Shown piece after piece: positions 32,294 through 42,009 of a stretch of 64,000 nt of DNA. Both the position numbers and the translations under genes were made by a program. Location of the stretch: positions 5,111,001 through 5,175,000 of the forward strand of contig NZ_LT607733.1 of the NCBI RefSeq assembly GCF_900091445.1, written 5' to 3'. Numbering within the stretch: position 1 is the first letter of the stretch; every line of letters starts with the position of its first letter. The notes beneath the pieces are model-generated. The model worked only from the letters and a program-made list of their open reading frames with translations, was not told the DNA's origin and made no database searches. Origin of the DNA: Micromonospora echinofusca. Its GTDB lineage: Bacteria; Actinomycetota; Actinomycetes; Mycobacteriales; Micromonosporaceae.

Positions 32294-34345
32294 TCAGCCG
32301 ACCTTCAGGACCTCGTAGGTGAACATCGTCGAGGCGCCCGGATCGGCCACGGTCGGATCGAAGTTCGCGATCAGCGCCGAGTTGCCGTTGTTCGGTGCCT
32401 GCACCAGGTTGTAGTTGGTCTGGGACTGGAACAGCAGGTTGCCGTCACCCCAGTGGAAAAGCCAGAAGGACTGCGCCGTGCCGATCGCGGTGGCGTTGGC
32501 GATGAGCGGCTGGGTGCCGCCCGACGGCGCGCTGACGAAGCGCTTGTTGACGTGCGAGCGGAAGGCGACAGCGTCGCCGCCCATGTCGAGCATGTCGAAC
32601 TTCTGCCAGTCGCTGGTCGCGGTGGTGGAGTTGGCGATCAGGGGGCTCCTGCCGGCCTCCGCCGCCGTCACGAACTTGCCGTTGACGGTTGCTCGCAGCA
32701 CGACGACCGCAGCGGGTGAGGCCCAGATGAACTTCTCGGCCACACCGATGGTGGTGGCGTTGTTGATCAGTGGCAGGGAGCCACCGGACGGGGCGGTGAC
32801 GTACTTTCCGTTGATCTTGGCGATCAGGCTGGTGGTGCCGTCGCCGTTCATGACGACCTGGAACCGCTGGGCGTCGGTGATGGTGCTGCTGTTGGCGTAC
32901 AGCGCGGCGGTGCCGCCGGCGGTGGCGGTGACGTGCTTTCCGTTGGCCCAGGACGCGAGCGCGATGTAGCCGCTGCCGGCGTCGATCACGGTGAACTTCT
33001 CCGAGTCACCCATCTGGTTCATGGGCTGGGTGGGGGTCAGCGGCTGGGTGCCGCCGGCGCCGACCGAGACGTTCTTGCCGTTGGTCAGGGACCGCAGGCC
33101 GGTGACCTGCGGCACGGCGGTGGTGCCGATGCGCAGCATCACGTCGCTGGTGTTGTAGGCGGCGGTGTTCCGCACGACCCGCCGGGTGCCGCCGTAGACG
33201 ATGACGTTACGCACCTGGGTGGGCGCCCAGGACGGGTTCGCCGACAGCAGCAGCGCGGCGGCGCCGGCGACGTGTGGGCTGGCCATCGAGGTGCCGCTGT
33301 ACTTGCCGATCGCGGTGTCGCTGGTGATTACCGAGGACGGGATGTGGTGCCCCGGCGCGTGAATGTCCACGCACGGCCCGTAGTTGGAGAACGAGGCGCG
33401 GAAGTCGACCTCGTCCGTGGCGCCCACGGTGATCGCCGAGGCCGCGCGGGCCGGCGAGTACGAGCAGGCGTCGTCCTGGCTGTTGCCGGCGGCGACGGCG
33501 TAGGTGATCCCGGAGGCGATGGACGCCTCCACCGCGGCGTCGATCGCGGTGCTGCCCCCACCGCCGAGGCTCATGTTCGCCACCGCCGGCTTCACCGCGT
33601 TCGCCGTGACCCACTCGATACCGGCGATGACACCGGCCTGCGTGCCGTTGCCCTCGCAGTCGAGCACCCGCACGCCGACCAGCTTCACTTCCTTGGCCAC
33701 ACCGTAGTTGGTGCCGCCGATGGTGCCCGCGACGTGCGTGCCGTGCCCGTCGCAGTCGTTCGCGACCGGGTCGTTGTCGATGAAGTCGTAGCCGTTGCTG
33801 GCGCGCCCGCCGAACTCCTGGTGCGTGATCCGGATGCCGCTGTCGATGACGTAGGCGCGCACGTTGCTCGCCGTGTTCGGGTACGTGTACCGCTTGTTCA
33901 TCGGCGCGAAGATCTGGTCCAGCCGGTCCAGACCCCACGACGGCGTGTCCAACTGGGTGTCGTTCTTCGACACCTTGCGGTTCTGCTCCACGTACGCCAC
34001 CTCGGGGCTGGCCGCCAGCCGCTTGGCCTGCGCCTCGTTCATCCGCCCCGCGAAACCACGGATCGTGCGCGTGTACGTACGCGACACCGTGCCGCCGTAC
34101 CGCTTGGTCAACGCGGTGGCGTTCGCACCGACCTGGGCCGGCGTGGCCTTGGCGTCCTTGAACACCACGATGTAACTGTCCTTGATGGCGCCCATGTCGG
34201 CGGCACCCAGGATCCCCGCAACCTTCTTGTCGTCCGGCGGAGCCGCGGACGCGGCACCCCCGCCGGACACGGTTGCCGCGGTCGCGACAGCGGCGAGCGC
34301 GAGCCCTGCCACGACCGACCGACAAGCTCGACGAACTTGATACAC
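32294..34345 (-). CDS. Secreted S8 subtilisin-like protease with two C-terminal fascin-like beta-trefoils
   Basis: 683 residues. Signal peptide to about 35, an Inhibitor_I9 propeptide (about 55-125, DSYIVVFKD to VAYVEQNRKVS), then the peptidase S8 domain with the full triad Asp168 (AYVIDSG), His201 (DGHGTHVAG), Ser353 (GTSMASPH). From about 415 to the end are six units of about 45 residues containing NGKxVTA or a variant, which make two beta-trefoils of fascin-like type and probably bind surface glycan. GTG 34345 follows GGGGAG at 6-nt spacing; the frame is open further upstream without a signal sequence. It lies inside the polysaccharide locus as its own transcript. Confidence 0.92.
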   Translation of the reverse strand: MYQVRRACRSVVAGLALAAVATAATVSGGGAASAAPPDDKKVAGILGAADMGAIKDSYIVVFKDAKATPAQVGANATALTKRYGGTVSRTYTRTIRGFAGRMNEAQAKRLAASPEVAYVEQNRKVSKNDTQLDTPSWGLDRLDQIFAPMNKRYTYPNTASNVRAYVIDSGIRITHQEFGGRASNGYDFIDNDPVANDCDGHGTHVAGTIGGTNYGVAKEVKLVGVRVLDCEGNGTQAGVIAGIEWVTANAVKPAVANMSLGGGGSTAIDAAVEASIASGITYAVAAGNSQDDACSYSPARAASAITVGATDEVDFRASFSNYGPCVDIHAPGHHIPSSVITSDTAIGKYSGTSMASPHVAGAAALLLSANPSWAPTQVRNVIVYGGTRRVVRNTAAYNTSDVMLRIGTTAVPQVTGLRSLTNGKNVSVGAGGTQPLTPTQPMNQMGDSEKFTVIDAGSGYIALASWANGKHVTATAGGTAALYANSSTITDAQRFQVVMNGDGTTSLIAKINGKYVTAPSGGSLPLINNATTIGVAEKFIWASPAAVVVLRATVNGKFVTAAEAGRSPLIANSTTATSDWQKFDMLDMGGDAVAFRSHVNKRFVSAPSGGTQPLIANATAIGTAQSFWLFHWGDGNLLFQSQTNYNLVQAPNNGNSALIANFDPTVADPGASTMFTYEVLKVG

Positions 34346-34706
34346 GCAAGACTCCCCGTGGGATGAACGTCCACCGTTGACAATGGACAGCGTTGCCCTT
34401 CGGCACAGACGCAGCCCATCTTCGTCGATCAACGTCATCGGCGGCTCAGCCGTTCGGACCAACTGGTGGCGAATGCCAAGGGGTGCGCCCCCGCCCCTAT
34501 TACCAAGTGGCGGACGAAGACGACGGGTGATTACCACCGAGCTCGACTCAGAATGCGAGCAGCCTGCCTATTGCTCACGCAACCGGTACCGACAACTCAC
34601 CTTGGCAGGTCGCCGATCGGTACCACGGTCGCGACAGGACGCTGCGCGCCAGCGGGCCTGGGCCCGCCGGCGCGCAGCGTCGTCATCCAGCGTCCGCTGG
34701 CTCGGC
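34346..34706. other. Intergenic: subtilase promoter region and glycan operon terminator
   Basis: 361 bp without a supported gene. It is less GC-rich near 34380-34620 than the flanks. It should contain the subtilase promoter (minus strand) and holds the strong hairpin at 34640-34679. Confidence 0.5.
34640..34679 (-). terminator. Terminator at the end of the glycan operon
   Basis: 19-bp stem (34640-34658 with 34661-34679) with one mismatch and a very tight centre, 28 nt after the stop of the last glycosyltransferase gene. Confidence 0.75.
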
Positions 34707-35879
34707 TCACCGGCCGGACGCGCCGTCCATCTGCGCACCGGTGGAAAGCGAGGCGTACGCCGCCTGCAACTGCAGGCGAACCGCCGCCGAGCTGTGGTGT
34801 GCCGCCACCCACTCCCGTCCGTTGGCGGCCAGTCGCGCGGCGGTCTCGGGGGCGGACAGCAGCCCACTGACCGCCGCGATCCAGCCAGCCCTGTCGTCGG
34901 CGACGCGGACGTGGACACCGTCCGCCACACCCGCGCGGTCGGCCACCATGCTGGTCGTCACGCTCGGCACTCCGGCCGACATCGCCTGGATGAGCTTCAG
35001 CTGGACGCCGGTACCCCGGAAGATCGGCGCGATGGCGACGGCGGCATCCGTGTAGTGGGGCTCGACCGCGGGCGCGTTGGCGTGCAGTTCGATGCCGTTT
35101 CCGACCAGTTCCTGCACCGCCTTGGGTGGGTCCGTGCCGACGATCCGGAGGCGGGCGTCCGGGACGGCGTCACGAATGCCCTGCCAGCACTCACGCGCGA
35201 ACCACATCAGGCCGTTGACGTTCGCCTCGTAGCTGAGCCGACCGACGAACAGGACCGTCGGCGCGATCGGGCCCGCCTGCCGCTGGACGGAGAAGTCGCA
35301 GGGGCTCCTGACGAGGAAGGTGTTGGGCCGCTCCTGGCCAGGCAGGGACGGAGCGGAGAGCATCAGGGGAACCCCCATGCCGACCAACTTGTCCTCCCGG
35401 GCCCGCATCCGGGGTGCCTCCACGCGGCCCAACGCCCGCCAGGCGGGGCTGGGCCCGTGCGAGGCGAGTTGCTCGTAGTACTCGCTGCGGAACTCGTCCA
35501 GGTCGACGATGACCGGCGTCGAGCCACAGGCCTCGACCAGGTGGACGGTACGGAAGACGTTGAGGTGCACGACGTCCGGCTGGAAGTCGTCCAACTCCCG
35601 CCGCAGCGCGTCGGTGAGCGCCTTCGGGCTCGCGTACCCCGTCTGCAACGAGACCCCGGTGCCGAGTGCCCGCGCGGAGCGCAGCATGGAACCGACGCGT
35701 GGGTTGGGGACGAGGGTGCGCTCCTTGACCGGCAGGAGCTCCGCCAGCCGCGCCTCTTCCTCGTCGTGCACCAGTCCCAGGAAGCGGACGTCATGCTCGG
35801 CGGCGAGCATCTCCAGGATCACGAGGCTGCGCGGGCGGACCGATGCCGGGATCCACGGCGCCACAAACAGAATCTTCAA
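34707..35879 (-). CDS. Glycosyltransferase family 4 protein (last gene of glycan operon)
   Basis: 390 residues, GT-B fold. N-terminal half starts LKILFVAPWIPASVRPRSLVILEML. In the C-terminal half VLFVGRLSYEANVNGLMWF (nucleotide-sugar domain start), LRIVGTDPPKAVQEL and VAIAPIFRGTGVQLKLIQAMSAGVPSV (GT4 E-x7-E-like region). The TTG at 35879 overlaps the stop of the preceding gene as TTGA, preferred over an ATG 64 codons upstream that lies inside that gene. The donor sugar is unknown. Confidence 0.85.
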   Translation of the reverse strand: MKILFVAPWIPASVRPRSLVILEMLAAEHDVRFLGLVHDEEEARLAELLPVKERTLVPNPRVGSMLRSARALGTGVSLQTGYASPKALTDALRRELDDFQPDVVHLNVFRTVHLVEACGSTPVIVDLDEFRSEYYEQLASHGPSPAWRALGRVEAPRMRAREDKLVGMGVPLMLSAPSLPGQERPNTFLVRSPCDFSVQRQAGPIAPTVLFVGRLSYEANVNGLMWFARECWQGIRDAVPDARLRIVGTDPPKAVQELVGNGIELHANAPAVEPHYTDAAVAIAPIFRGTGVQLKLIQAMSAGVPSVTTSMVADRAGVADGVHVRVADDRAGWIAAVSGLLSAPETAARLAANGREWVAAHHSSAAVRLQLQAAYASLSTGAQMDGASGR

Positions 35880-36706
35880 ATCGGCAGCCTCCTCAGGGCG
35901 GACGCGAGGAGTCGCTGACCCCGCGTGCCATGCTTCGCGAAATAGACATACATGCCGGACCGGTACAGGGGGTTCTTGCCGACCGCACCGGTGCTGGTGC
36001 TCTCCTTGTGTTCGGCGACACTCGTCCCGACCGACGCGACACCCCAGCCACCGGCGCGCAATTGCGTGCACAGGTCGACGTCCTCGAAGTAGAGGAAGAA
36101 GCTGGGGTCGAACCCACCGATGGACCGGAACGCCTCACCTCGTACGAGCATGCAGAACCCGGACACCCAGGCGGTTTCGCGCACCTCGCCGGTCGGTTCG
36201 ACATCGAGATACTCGAGCATCTGGAACTTCTTGCGCAAGGGCGTCGCCCGGGCCAGATACTGCTTCAGTCGCCTCGGCACGAGATGGTCGACCTTCAGCG
36301 CCGCCAGCCATTCCTTCGCGATGCTCGGCTCGGGCCCCGCCGAGATCCCGAAGCGCCCGTCCGGGTACCGCATCAGCGGCGCGACCACACCCAGCTTCGG
36401 GTCGGCCCGCAGGGCCTCCACGAGGTGCGCGAAGGACTCGGGGTTGATGTGGCAGTCGGGGTTGAGAAGGAAGTAGGCGTCAGCGCCGGGGAGGGTCTCC
36501 GCCGCGGCGTTGATCGCCTTGCCGAAGCCCACGTTCGGCAGCGAGACGACCGGATACCCGAAGGACTTCGCGACCTCGACGCTGTCGTCCGTCGAGGAGT
36601 TGTCCACGACCACGACGTGGTCCACCGGCAGGGCGCCCAGGCAGCCCAGGCTCTGGGGAAGCTCCCGGGCCGAGTTGTAGGAGACGATGATGGCTGCGAT
36701 TTTCAC
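35876..36706 (-). CDS. Glycosyltransferase family 2 protein (rhamnosyltransferase-like)
   Basis: 276 residues, GT-A fold. IAAIIVSYNSARELPQSL, VVVDNSSTDDSVEVA, PNVGFGKAINAAAE, AYFLLNPDCHINPESF (DxD-like metal site) and WVSGFCMLVRGEAFRSIGGFD with FFLYFEDVDLC match the WbbL/RfbF rhamnosyltransferase-type GT2 group. With dTDP-rhamnose made nearby, rhamnosyl transfer is the best guess. GTG 36706 overlaps the preceding stop (GTGA), and its own stop overlaps the next start. Confidence 0.88.
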   Translation of the reverse strand: MKIAAIIVSYNSARELPQSLGCLGALPVDHVVVVDNSSTDDSVEVAKSFGYPVVSLPNVGFGKAINAAAETLPGADAYFLLNPDCHINPESFAHLVEALRADPKLGVVAPLMRYPDGRFGISAGPEPSIAKEWLAALKVDHLVPRRLKQYLARATPLRKKFQMLEYLDVEPTGEVRETAWVSGFCMLVRGEAFRSIGGFDPSFFLYFEDVDLCTQLRAGGWGVASVGTSVAEHKESTSTGAVGKNPLYRSGMYVYFAKHGTRGQRLLASALRRLPI

Positions 36707-37854
36707 TGTCGACTCGCAATCCCGTAGGCGTCGAGGTACGAGCGGACCGTGTCGTCCCAACGGAACGTCCGCTCGATGTGTGCGCGGGCACGCCGACCAC
36801 GCTGTGCCGCGTCGTCGGGTGATTCGACTGCGGCCCGGACCGCCGCCGCGATCTCGTCGGCAGTCGACGCGGTGTACAACATCGAGGCGTCACCGCGTAC
36901 CGACGCGGCCGGTCCTTCCGACGTGATGACGGGACAGCCGAGGGCCATGGCGTGTGCCACCTTCATCAGCACCCCGCCGCCCACGATCGACGGCACGACG
37001 ACGGCGTGGGCGTCGAGCATCTCCGACCGGAGGTCGGGCACCGCACCCGTCACCACCACCCTGCTGTCGCTCTCGCCGAGGCCGACCACGTCGGCGGAGG
37101 GCTCCGCCCCGACGATCCTGAGTTCCGCTTGCGGCAGGCCCTGCCACACCAGGGGCATCACCTCACGCGCGAGGAACTGGGCGACGAGTGCGTTCGCGCG
37201 TCGCCACATCGCCCCGGCGAACACCAGTCGCGGTCGCTCCGTCGCTGGCGGCGGCGACCAGGACCGGTCGCCGACGTGGATTCCCGGCCGGGCGAGCACG
37301 GTGTTCGGGTTGCGTGCGGCAGCGACCGCGAAGTCGGCGTCGGACAGGGTGATGACGGCGTCCGCCTGGCGGATCGCGGCGCGTTCGAACCGTCGCGTCC
37401 GAAGCAGCTCGATGAGACGGTACGGCCGTTCCAGGCCGGACGACGCCCGGTAGGACTCCAGCATCACCTTCTCGGTGATGTCGTGCAGGCCCAGCACCGA
37501 CGCGGGGCTGATCCCGACGACCTCGGCGGACTGCAGATACTCCGAGTGCACGACGTCAGGCCGGATCCGGCGGATGAGCTCGGCGGCCTCCCGGGTCGCT
37601 TCCCGCGGCCACGCCTGGCGGAGCCATGCCGGTTCCAGGCGGAGACGGTCCCGGTGGCTCGGACGAGCGGTGACCGTGGCGGGCAACAACGTGTACTTCA
37701 GGTCGTCCGGCTCCGTGGGCGCCGTGTGCTCCGGCGAGTAGACGAAGAGTTCGACCTGCTCAGCCAACCGCGGGGTGAGCTGCACGATCGTGTCGGCCGC
37801 AGCATGGTAGTGGTGCGCGTTGGGCGCGAACGGAGTGAGCAGGAGGACGCGCAT
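36703..37854 (-). CDS. Glycosyltransferase family 4 protein
   Basis: 383 residues, GT-B. VLLLTPFAPNAHHYHAAAD at the N-terminus, RLVFAGAMWRRANALVAQFL, ELRIVGAEPSADVVGLGES and AHAVVVPSIVGGGVLMKVAHAMALGCPVI with the donor-binding motif. Its ATG at 37854 shares one base with the stop of the pyruvyl transferase gene (TGATG). It adds one sugar of the repeat unit; donor not determined. Confidence 0.87.
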   Translation of the reverse strand: MRVLLLTPFAPNAHHYHAAADTIVQLTPRLAEQVELFVYSPEHTAPTEPDDLKYTLLPATVTARPSHRDRLRLEPAWLRQAWPREATREAAELIRRIRPDVVHSEYLQSAEVVGISPASVLGLHDITEKVMLESYRASSGLERPYRLIELLRTRRFERAAIRQADAVITLSDADFAVAAARNPNTVLARPGIHVGDRSWSPPPATERPRLVFAGAMWRRANALVAQFLAREVMPLVWQGLPQAELRIVGAEPSADVVGLGESDSRVVVTGAVPDLRSEMLDAHAVVVPSIVGGGVLMKVAHAMALGCPVITSEGPAASVRGDASMLYTASTADEIAAAVRAAVESPDDAAQRGRRARAHIERTFRWDDTVRSYLDAYGIASRQ

Positions 37855-38963
37855 CAGCCCAGCCGCTTCACGAGCGCCGTGACGAACCCTTGCGCGATGC
37901 GCCCCTGGGCCGCGACCCGCTGGGCGGCCTCCCGGAACTGCTCGGCGGACGCGGCAGCCGCGGTCGCCGTGCGGTAGAGCGTCTCGGCGTCGACGTCCGG
38001 TGGCACCAGGAACTCGCGGAGCCCAAGGTCGACGAAGGCGTCATGGACCTTCCGCTCGTACGCGATCGCCACCGTCGGAACGCCGATCGCCACGGCGAGG
38101 AGTGCGGCATGCAGGCGGGTGCCGAGGACGAGCTGGTTCGTCGCGAGCGACTGCAACCAGTCGCGGAGCGCTCCGACGAGAGGTCGGCTGCCGTCCAACG
38201 GGGTGGAGTCCAGGTCCAGCAGGTCGCGGAAGGCGCGCTCGTAGATGACGCGGTCGTCCTCGCCGTGGGCTCCTCGGCCGAAGGCCATCGGAAGGAAGGT
38301 GCCCGACCATCCCTCCTGGCGGAGCCGACCGGCGCATGCGGAGGTCGCCGCCAGCAGTGAGCCCTCGAGGTCGGGCGCGAGCGGTCGCATCGACAGCGCG
38401 AAGCGGCGGCCGGAATCGGCCCGGTCCAGATCGGGTAGCGGCAGGGTGTACGCCATGTCGCCGATGACCTCTGCGCCGGAGCCGAAGTGCGACGCGGTCC
38501 GCTCGTCGCGCACACCCACCGCGACACAGGATGCGCCGATGAGACGGAGCACCTGACGACCGAACGGCGTTCCGCCCTCGCGCACGCCGACGCCGACGGT
38601 GGCGACGGGCGTTCCCGCCAACTTGGCCATCGCGATGATCCGGGCGAACATCGGCAGGGTGCCGGGCCAGGACAGGTTGGGGGAACGCTCCTGGAAGACC
38701 GTTCCAGGGCCGAGCAGAAGCAGTTGACACGACTTGATCGCGCGCTGCACCGCGACCTGACGCTCGGAGGCACCACGAGCCCGCAGTACGGGCATGTGCT
38801 CCGTCTGCACGCCATGAAGTTCGGCGACCCGGTCCGGGTTGGGGCAGAAGACCACGAAGGACGCGTTCTCCTTGACCTCGCGGACGCAGGTGATGAGCGA
38901 GTGGAGGAGGATCTCGTCTCCGAGATTGTCCGATCCGAACCACCCGACTATTCCGACCCTCAC
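37854..38963 (-). CDS. Polysaccharide pyruvyl transferase family protein
   Basis: 369 residues. VRVGIVGWFGSDNLGDEILLHSLI is the family's N-terminal signature (GxxGxxNxGDExxL), and the C-terminal half has NQLVLGTRLHAALLAVAIGVPTVAIAYERKVHDAF, also diagnostic. Members transfer a pyruvate ketal from phosphoenolpyruvate to a sugar of an exported glycan, adding negative charge. GTG 38963 overlaps the flippase stop. A ketal-bearing, acidic polysaccharide is therefore plausible. Confidence 0.88.
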   Translation of the reverse strand: MRVGIVGWFGSDNLGDEILLHSLITCVREVKENASFVVFCPNPDRVAELHGVQTEHMPVLRARGASERQVAVQRAIKSCQLLLLGPGTVFQERSPNLSWPGTLPMFARIIAMAKLAGTPVATVGVGVREGGTPFGRQVLRLIGASCVAVGVRDERTASHFGSGAEVIGDMAYTLPLPDLDRADSGRRFALSMRPLAPDLEGSLLAATSACAGRLRQEGWSGTFLPMAFGRGAHGEDDRVIYERAFRDLLDLDSTPLDGSRPLVGALRDWLQSLATNQLVLGTRLHAALLAVAIGVPTVAIAYERKVHDAFVDLGLREFLVPPDVDAETLYRTATAAAASAEQFREAAQRVAAQGRIAQGFVTALVKRLG

Positions 38964-40435
38964 ATGTCCTCCGTCGTTGCGGCCCGCAGTTTGCCTGCGG
39001 CCCTCCGTTGTCCCACAAATCTGACGGTAGCCAGAGCAAGGATGACGCCCCCGAGAGTGGCGGACGCCGAGGCGGATCCCATCACGGTCAGCAGTCCGGC
39101 GAGCGCCCATGCCGCCGCCGCCACATGTCCGAACGAGATGAGGACCGGCCACACCAGTTCCCTGATCCGCAGGAACCACAGCAGCGACCCGGCCACGACA
39201 AGCTCGTTCAACACCATCGCGCAGGCGGCGCCGTAGGCGCCGTACCTGCCGTCGAGGGCAAGGTTGAATCCCACACTGCCGCAGATGCTCAGTACGAGCA
39301 CCACCAACCGGCTGGCGGCACGGCCCCGGGCAAGCAGGATGGCGGACAGACCAAAGTTGGCGAATCGCAGGGCGAGGAACAGGGTGAGCACCATCGCGAG
39401 TTCCGGGATGTTCCCCGCCTGGTCACCGAACAGCACCACGGTCGCGATGGGAAGACCGATGAACATGACGCCGGCGGCGCCCTGACCCGCGAGCCCGAAG
39501 AACTGGAAGATCGTGAGCGGGTCGTTCGCCTGGGCGGTCCCGGAAGTCCCCTTCGGCGCGGCATAGGCGAGGGCGCCGAGGCCCATGGACGCCGCGACCT
39601 GGACCGCCGGTCCGATGATGGCCGCGGCCGAGACGTACTCTCCGACTTCCACGGCGGTGACGAAGAACGCGAGGATGAAGACGTCGCCGCGGAAGTAGAA
39701 GAGACCGAGCAGGTCGGAGGCGAAGTACGGCAGCGCCAGCCTGATGTGCTGGGCCGAGCGGACACCTCGGGAGGCGCGCAGCGACGGCAGGATCCGCACG
39801 ACGAGAACCGCGGCCGTCGACCGGAGGACGGACGTCATGAGGAAGTAGACGGCAGCGTCACCGAGGGTGAGCCCGTCCATCAGCCACACGTCGATCGCGC
39901 ACGCGCCGACGAGCAGGAGGCCGGTGGAGGTGTTCGTGAGCGGTTCGAGCCAGGCCGAACGCGTGCCTCGGATGAGGACCCACGCCGTCTCGTTCCACTG
40001 TTCGAAGAGGCTGGCGACGAAGACCAGGAAGAAGGCGAGCTGCGCTTCCGGGGGAAGGAGCACGCCGATCACCACGTACGCGACGGCGGCGGCCGCCATC
40101 AGCACGACGAAACGGCCGCCATGGATCCGGGCGACCACGGGCGGCGAGACCGAACCCGCGGCGGCCTCCCTCGTCAGGTAGGTCGGCAGACCGAGGGAGA
40201 GCGCGGCGGCGGCGAAGGACGCGGAAAGCGTGGCCATCCCGTAGAAGCCGACGGCCTCGACGCCGGCGCCCCTGGTCAGCAGCGCCATGACCACCAGGGT
40301 GGTGAACCGCGTGGCCAGGGTGGAGAGCCCCAGCAGGCCCGACACGACCGTCAGGGACGTGCGCCGCCCCGCCAGCGCCCTGGCCTCAGTCGCGACCATT
40401 GCCAGTCGCAACCGCCGAGAACCGCGTCCGGGCAT
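38960..40435 (-). CDS. Oligosaccharide flippase (Wzx-type, MOP superfamily)
   Basis: 491 residues with 12-14 predicted helices. RTSLTVVSGLLGLSTLATRFTT, FYGMATLSASFAAAALSLGLPTYLTREAA and ALPYFASDLLGLFYFRGDVFILAFF are typical of polysaccharide biosynthesis exporters. It flips lipid-linked repeat units across the membrane. It overlaps the polymerase gene; ATG 40435 gives a 50-nt overlap and ATG 40399 a 14-nt overlap, and neither has a strong Shine-Dalgarno, so the start is uncertain. Confidence 0.88.
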   Translation of the reverse strand: MPGRGSRRLRLAMVATEARALAGRRTSLTVVSGLLGLSTLATRFTTLVVMALLTRGAGVEAVGFYGMATLSASFAAAALSLGLPTYLTREAAAGSVSPPVVARIHGGRFVVLMAAAAVAYVVIGVLLPPEAQLAFFLVFVASLFEQWNETAWVLIRGTRSAWLEPLTNTSTGLLLVGACAIDVWLMDGLTLGDAAVYFLMTSVLRSTAAVLVVRILPSLRASRGVRSAQHIRLALPYFASDLLGLFYFRGDVFILAFFVTAVEVGEYVSAAAIIGPAVQVAASMGLGALAYAAPKGTSGTAQANDPLTIFQFFGLAGQGAAGVMFIGLPIATVVLFGDQAGNIPELAMVLTLFLALRFANFGLSAILLARGRAASRLVVLVLSICGSVGFNLALDGRYGAYGAACAMVLNELVVAGSLLWFLRIRELVWPVLISFGHVAAAAWALAGLLTVMGSASASATLGGVILALATVRFVGQRRAAGKLRAATTEDM

Positions 40436-41834
40436 GGAAGTAGCCCGCCACGAGCGCCAGCATCAGAAAGTAGGGTCCCTGCATCAGGCCCCAGCCCGTC
40501 ATACCGACGAGGACGAGAGCCGGCAGAGCGCTGACCAGGACCCTGGGTGCCAGCTCCGAGGTCCGCGTACGAAAGACGGCGCGGATGGCCGCCGTCGCGG
40601 TCCCCACGAACGGCAGCCAGAGGAGCAGTGCGCCGACGATGCCCACCTCGGCGGCGCTCAGCAGCAACACGTTGTGTACGGGCACGCCGCTCGCGGTGAG
40701 CGGATCCGAGGCGCCGACGACGGCGACGTAGCTGTTGGGTCCCACCCCGGCCCACGGATGCGCGCGGATCGCGTCCGCCGCGACCGCAAGGAGGTGTTGC
40801 CGGGAGCCCCCACCGGGGTCCGTCATGAATCGCTCGATCAGCCACGGCAGCGACGCCACGCCGAGCACCCCGGTAAGGCCGACGACCACGAAGTACTTCT
40901 TCTGCCACCGCCCGGTCATCAGCTCGAGCAACATGAAGATGAGGATCATGGAGACCACGGCTGCGAGAACCGTGCGACTCTGGGTGAGGGAAACGCCGAT
41001 GAGGACGACACCGAGCGTCGTCCAGGCCACCCATCGTTCCCGCACCGTCCGCTGCGGCAGCGTCAGCGCGCACAGGCCGCAGAAGAACAACAGCTTCGCC
41101 AGTTCGCCTGGATGACTCGTCAGGCCCGTGGCACGCCCGAGCACGTCGAGCGCCTGCTGGCCGGAGACGCGTCGCAGCGGAAAGCCGAGGACCGCGGCGG
41201 TGATCGCGAAGAGTTGGAGCCACGCCACGGCCGCGAAGGCCCAGAGCAGGACCGAGTGCCGCCGGTCCGCGCGCTCGGCCGTGGCCCCGACGGCGAACAC
41301 GATCGCCGCCAGACAGAAGTGCAGCAGGCCGCTCACGGTACGCAGGGACGCGTCCCAGTGGAACGCGGCGAACAGGGCCAGCCACCCGAGGAACGGCACC
41401 CACAGCAGGAGGGCGCGGACGAATCGACGGCGCGTGTGCATCATGACCAGCACGAACGCCACAGCGATCGCGATGGTGTACGAGTAGAGCGTCGGCGTTC
41501 CCGTCGACACACCGGCGTAGATGACGACATCGGCGGGAGCGAGGGCGATCGGCACCAGTCCGAGTGTCGCCACCAGGAGCGCCAATGCGGCGACGATGCG
41601 CTGATCCGGGTCGGAGCGCAGCCCTGCGGCGATCGACCGGCCGGTCCGGATCAGCTGGACGACCACGCTCGGGGCCCGGTGGCGGCCCGGCCCACGGGCT
41701 CCGCCATTCTCGCCGCCCGGGCCGGCAGCCGGGTCTACGTGTGTCCGAACTGGCTCCCGACCGCCGCTGCGCCATGTCGCCGGGGCATGGCGTGGATCAC
41801 CCTGGGGATGACCGCTGGCCGTACCGGTGAACAT
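40386..41834 (-). CDS. O-antigen ligase/polymerase family membrane protein (Wzy-like)
   Basis: 482 residues. A Pro/Gly/Arg-rich cytoplasmic N-terminus of about 75 residues precedes 10-12 helices. GLTSHPGELAKLLFFCGLCAL, LTQSRTVLAAVVSMI (the conserved S-R-T/G) and the large loop HPWAGVGPNSYVAVV with VPVHNVLLLSAAEVGIVG (conserved H-N) match the Wzy_C/WaaL family. It polymerises repeat units outside the membrane. It is the first gene of the minus-strand operon, with GGAG five bases before ATG 41834. Confidence 0.88.
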   Translation of the reverse strand: MFTGTASGHPQGDPRHAPATWRSGGREPVRTHVDPAAGPGGENGGARGPGRHRAPSVVVQLIRTGRSIAAGLRSDPDQRIVAALALLVATLGLVPIALAPADVVIYAGVSTGTPTLYSYTIAIAVAFVLVMMHTRRRFVRALLLWVPFLGWLALFAAFHWDASLRTVSGLLHFCLAAIVFAVGATAERADRRHSVLLWAFAAVAWLQLFAITAAVLGFPLRRVSGQQALDVLGRATGLTSHPGELAKLLFFCGLCALTLPQRTVRERWVAWTTLGVVLIGVSLTQSRTVLAAVVSMILIFMLLELMTGRWQKKYFVVVGLTGVLGVASLPWLIERFMTDPGGGSRQHLLAVAADAIRAHPWAGVGPNSYVAVVGASDPLTASGVPVHNVLLLSAAEVGIVGALLLWLPFVGTATAAIRAVFRTRTSELAPRVLVSALPALVLVGMTGWGLMQGPYFLMLALVAGYFHARTRFSAVATGNGRD

Positions 41835-42009
41835 GACATCTCCGTATCAGCCTTGGTCGGCCAGTCGCTGCCACGGCTGCGCTGGTCGTGCCGCCGTGCG
41901 GGGGTTTCGCTCACGCCCAGAGGGCGGGATCCAGAGCCGATGACGGATCGCTCCGGGCCGAAGCGGGACTTCGCGCGCTCATCATAGAGGTGGGTGTCAG
42001 CGAGGAACC
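41835..42009. other. Probable promoter region of the polysaccharide operon
   Basis: 175 bp upstream of the Wzy-like gene with local lower GC (TCATCATAGAGG near 41980). No gene supported. A -10/-35 pair was not assigned with confidence. Confidence 0.35.

Noticed and set aside
32346..34366. Antisense frames opposite the subtilase (for example plus strand 32933-34366)
   Set aside because: Mirror-image composition of the protease gene; no start signals and no motifs.
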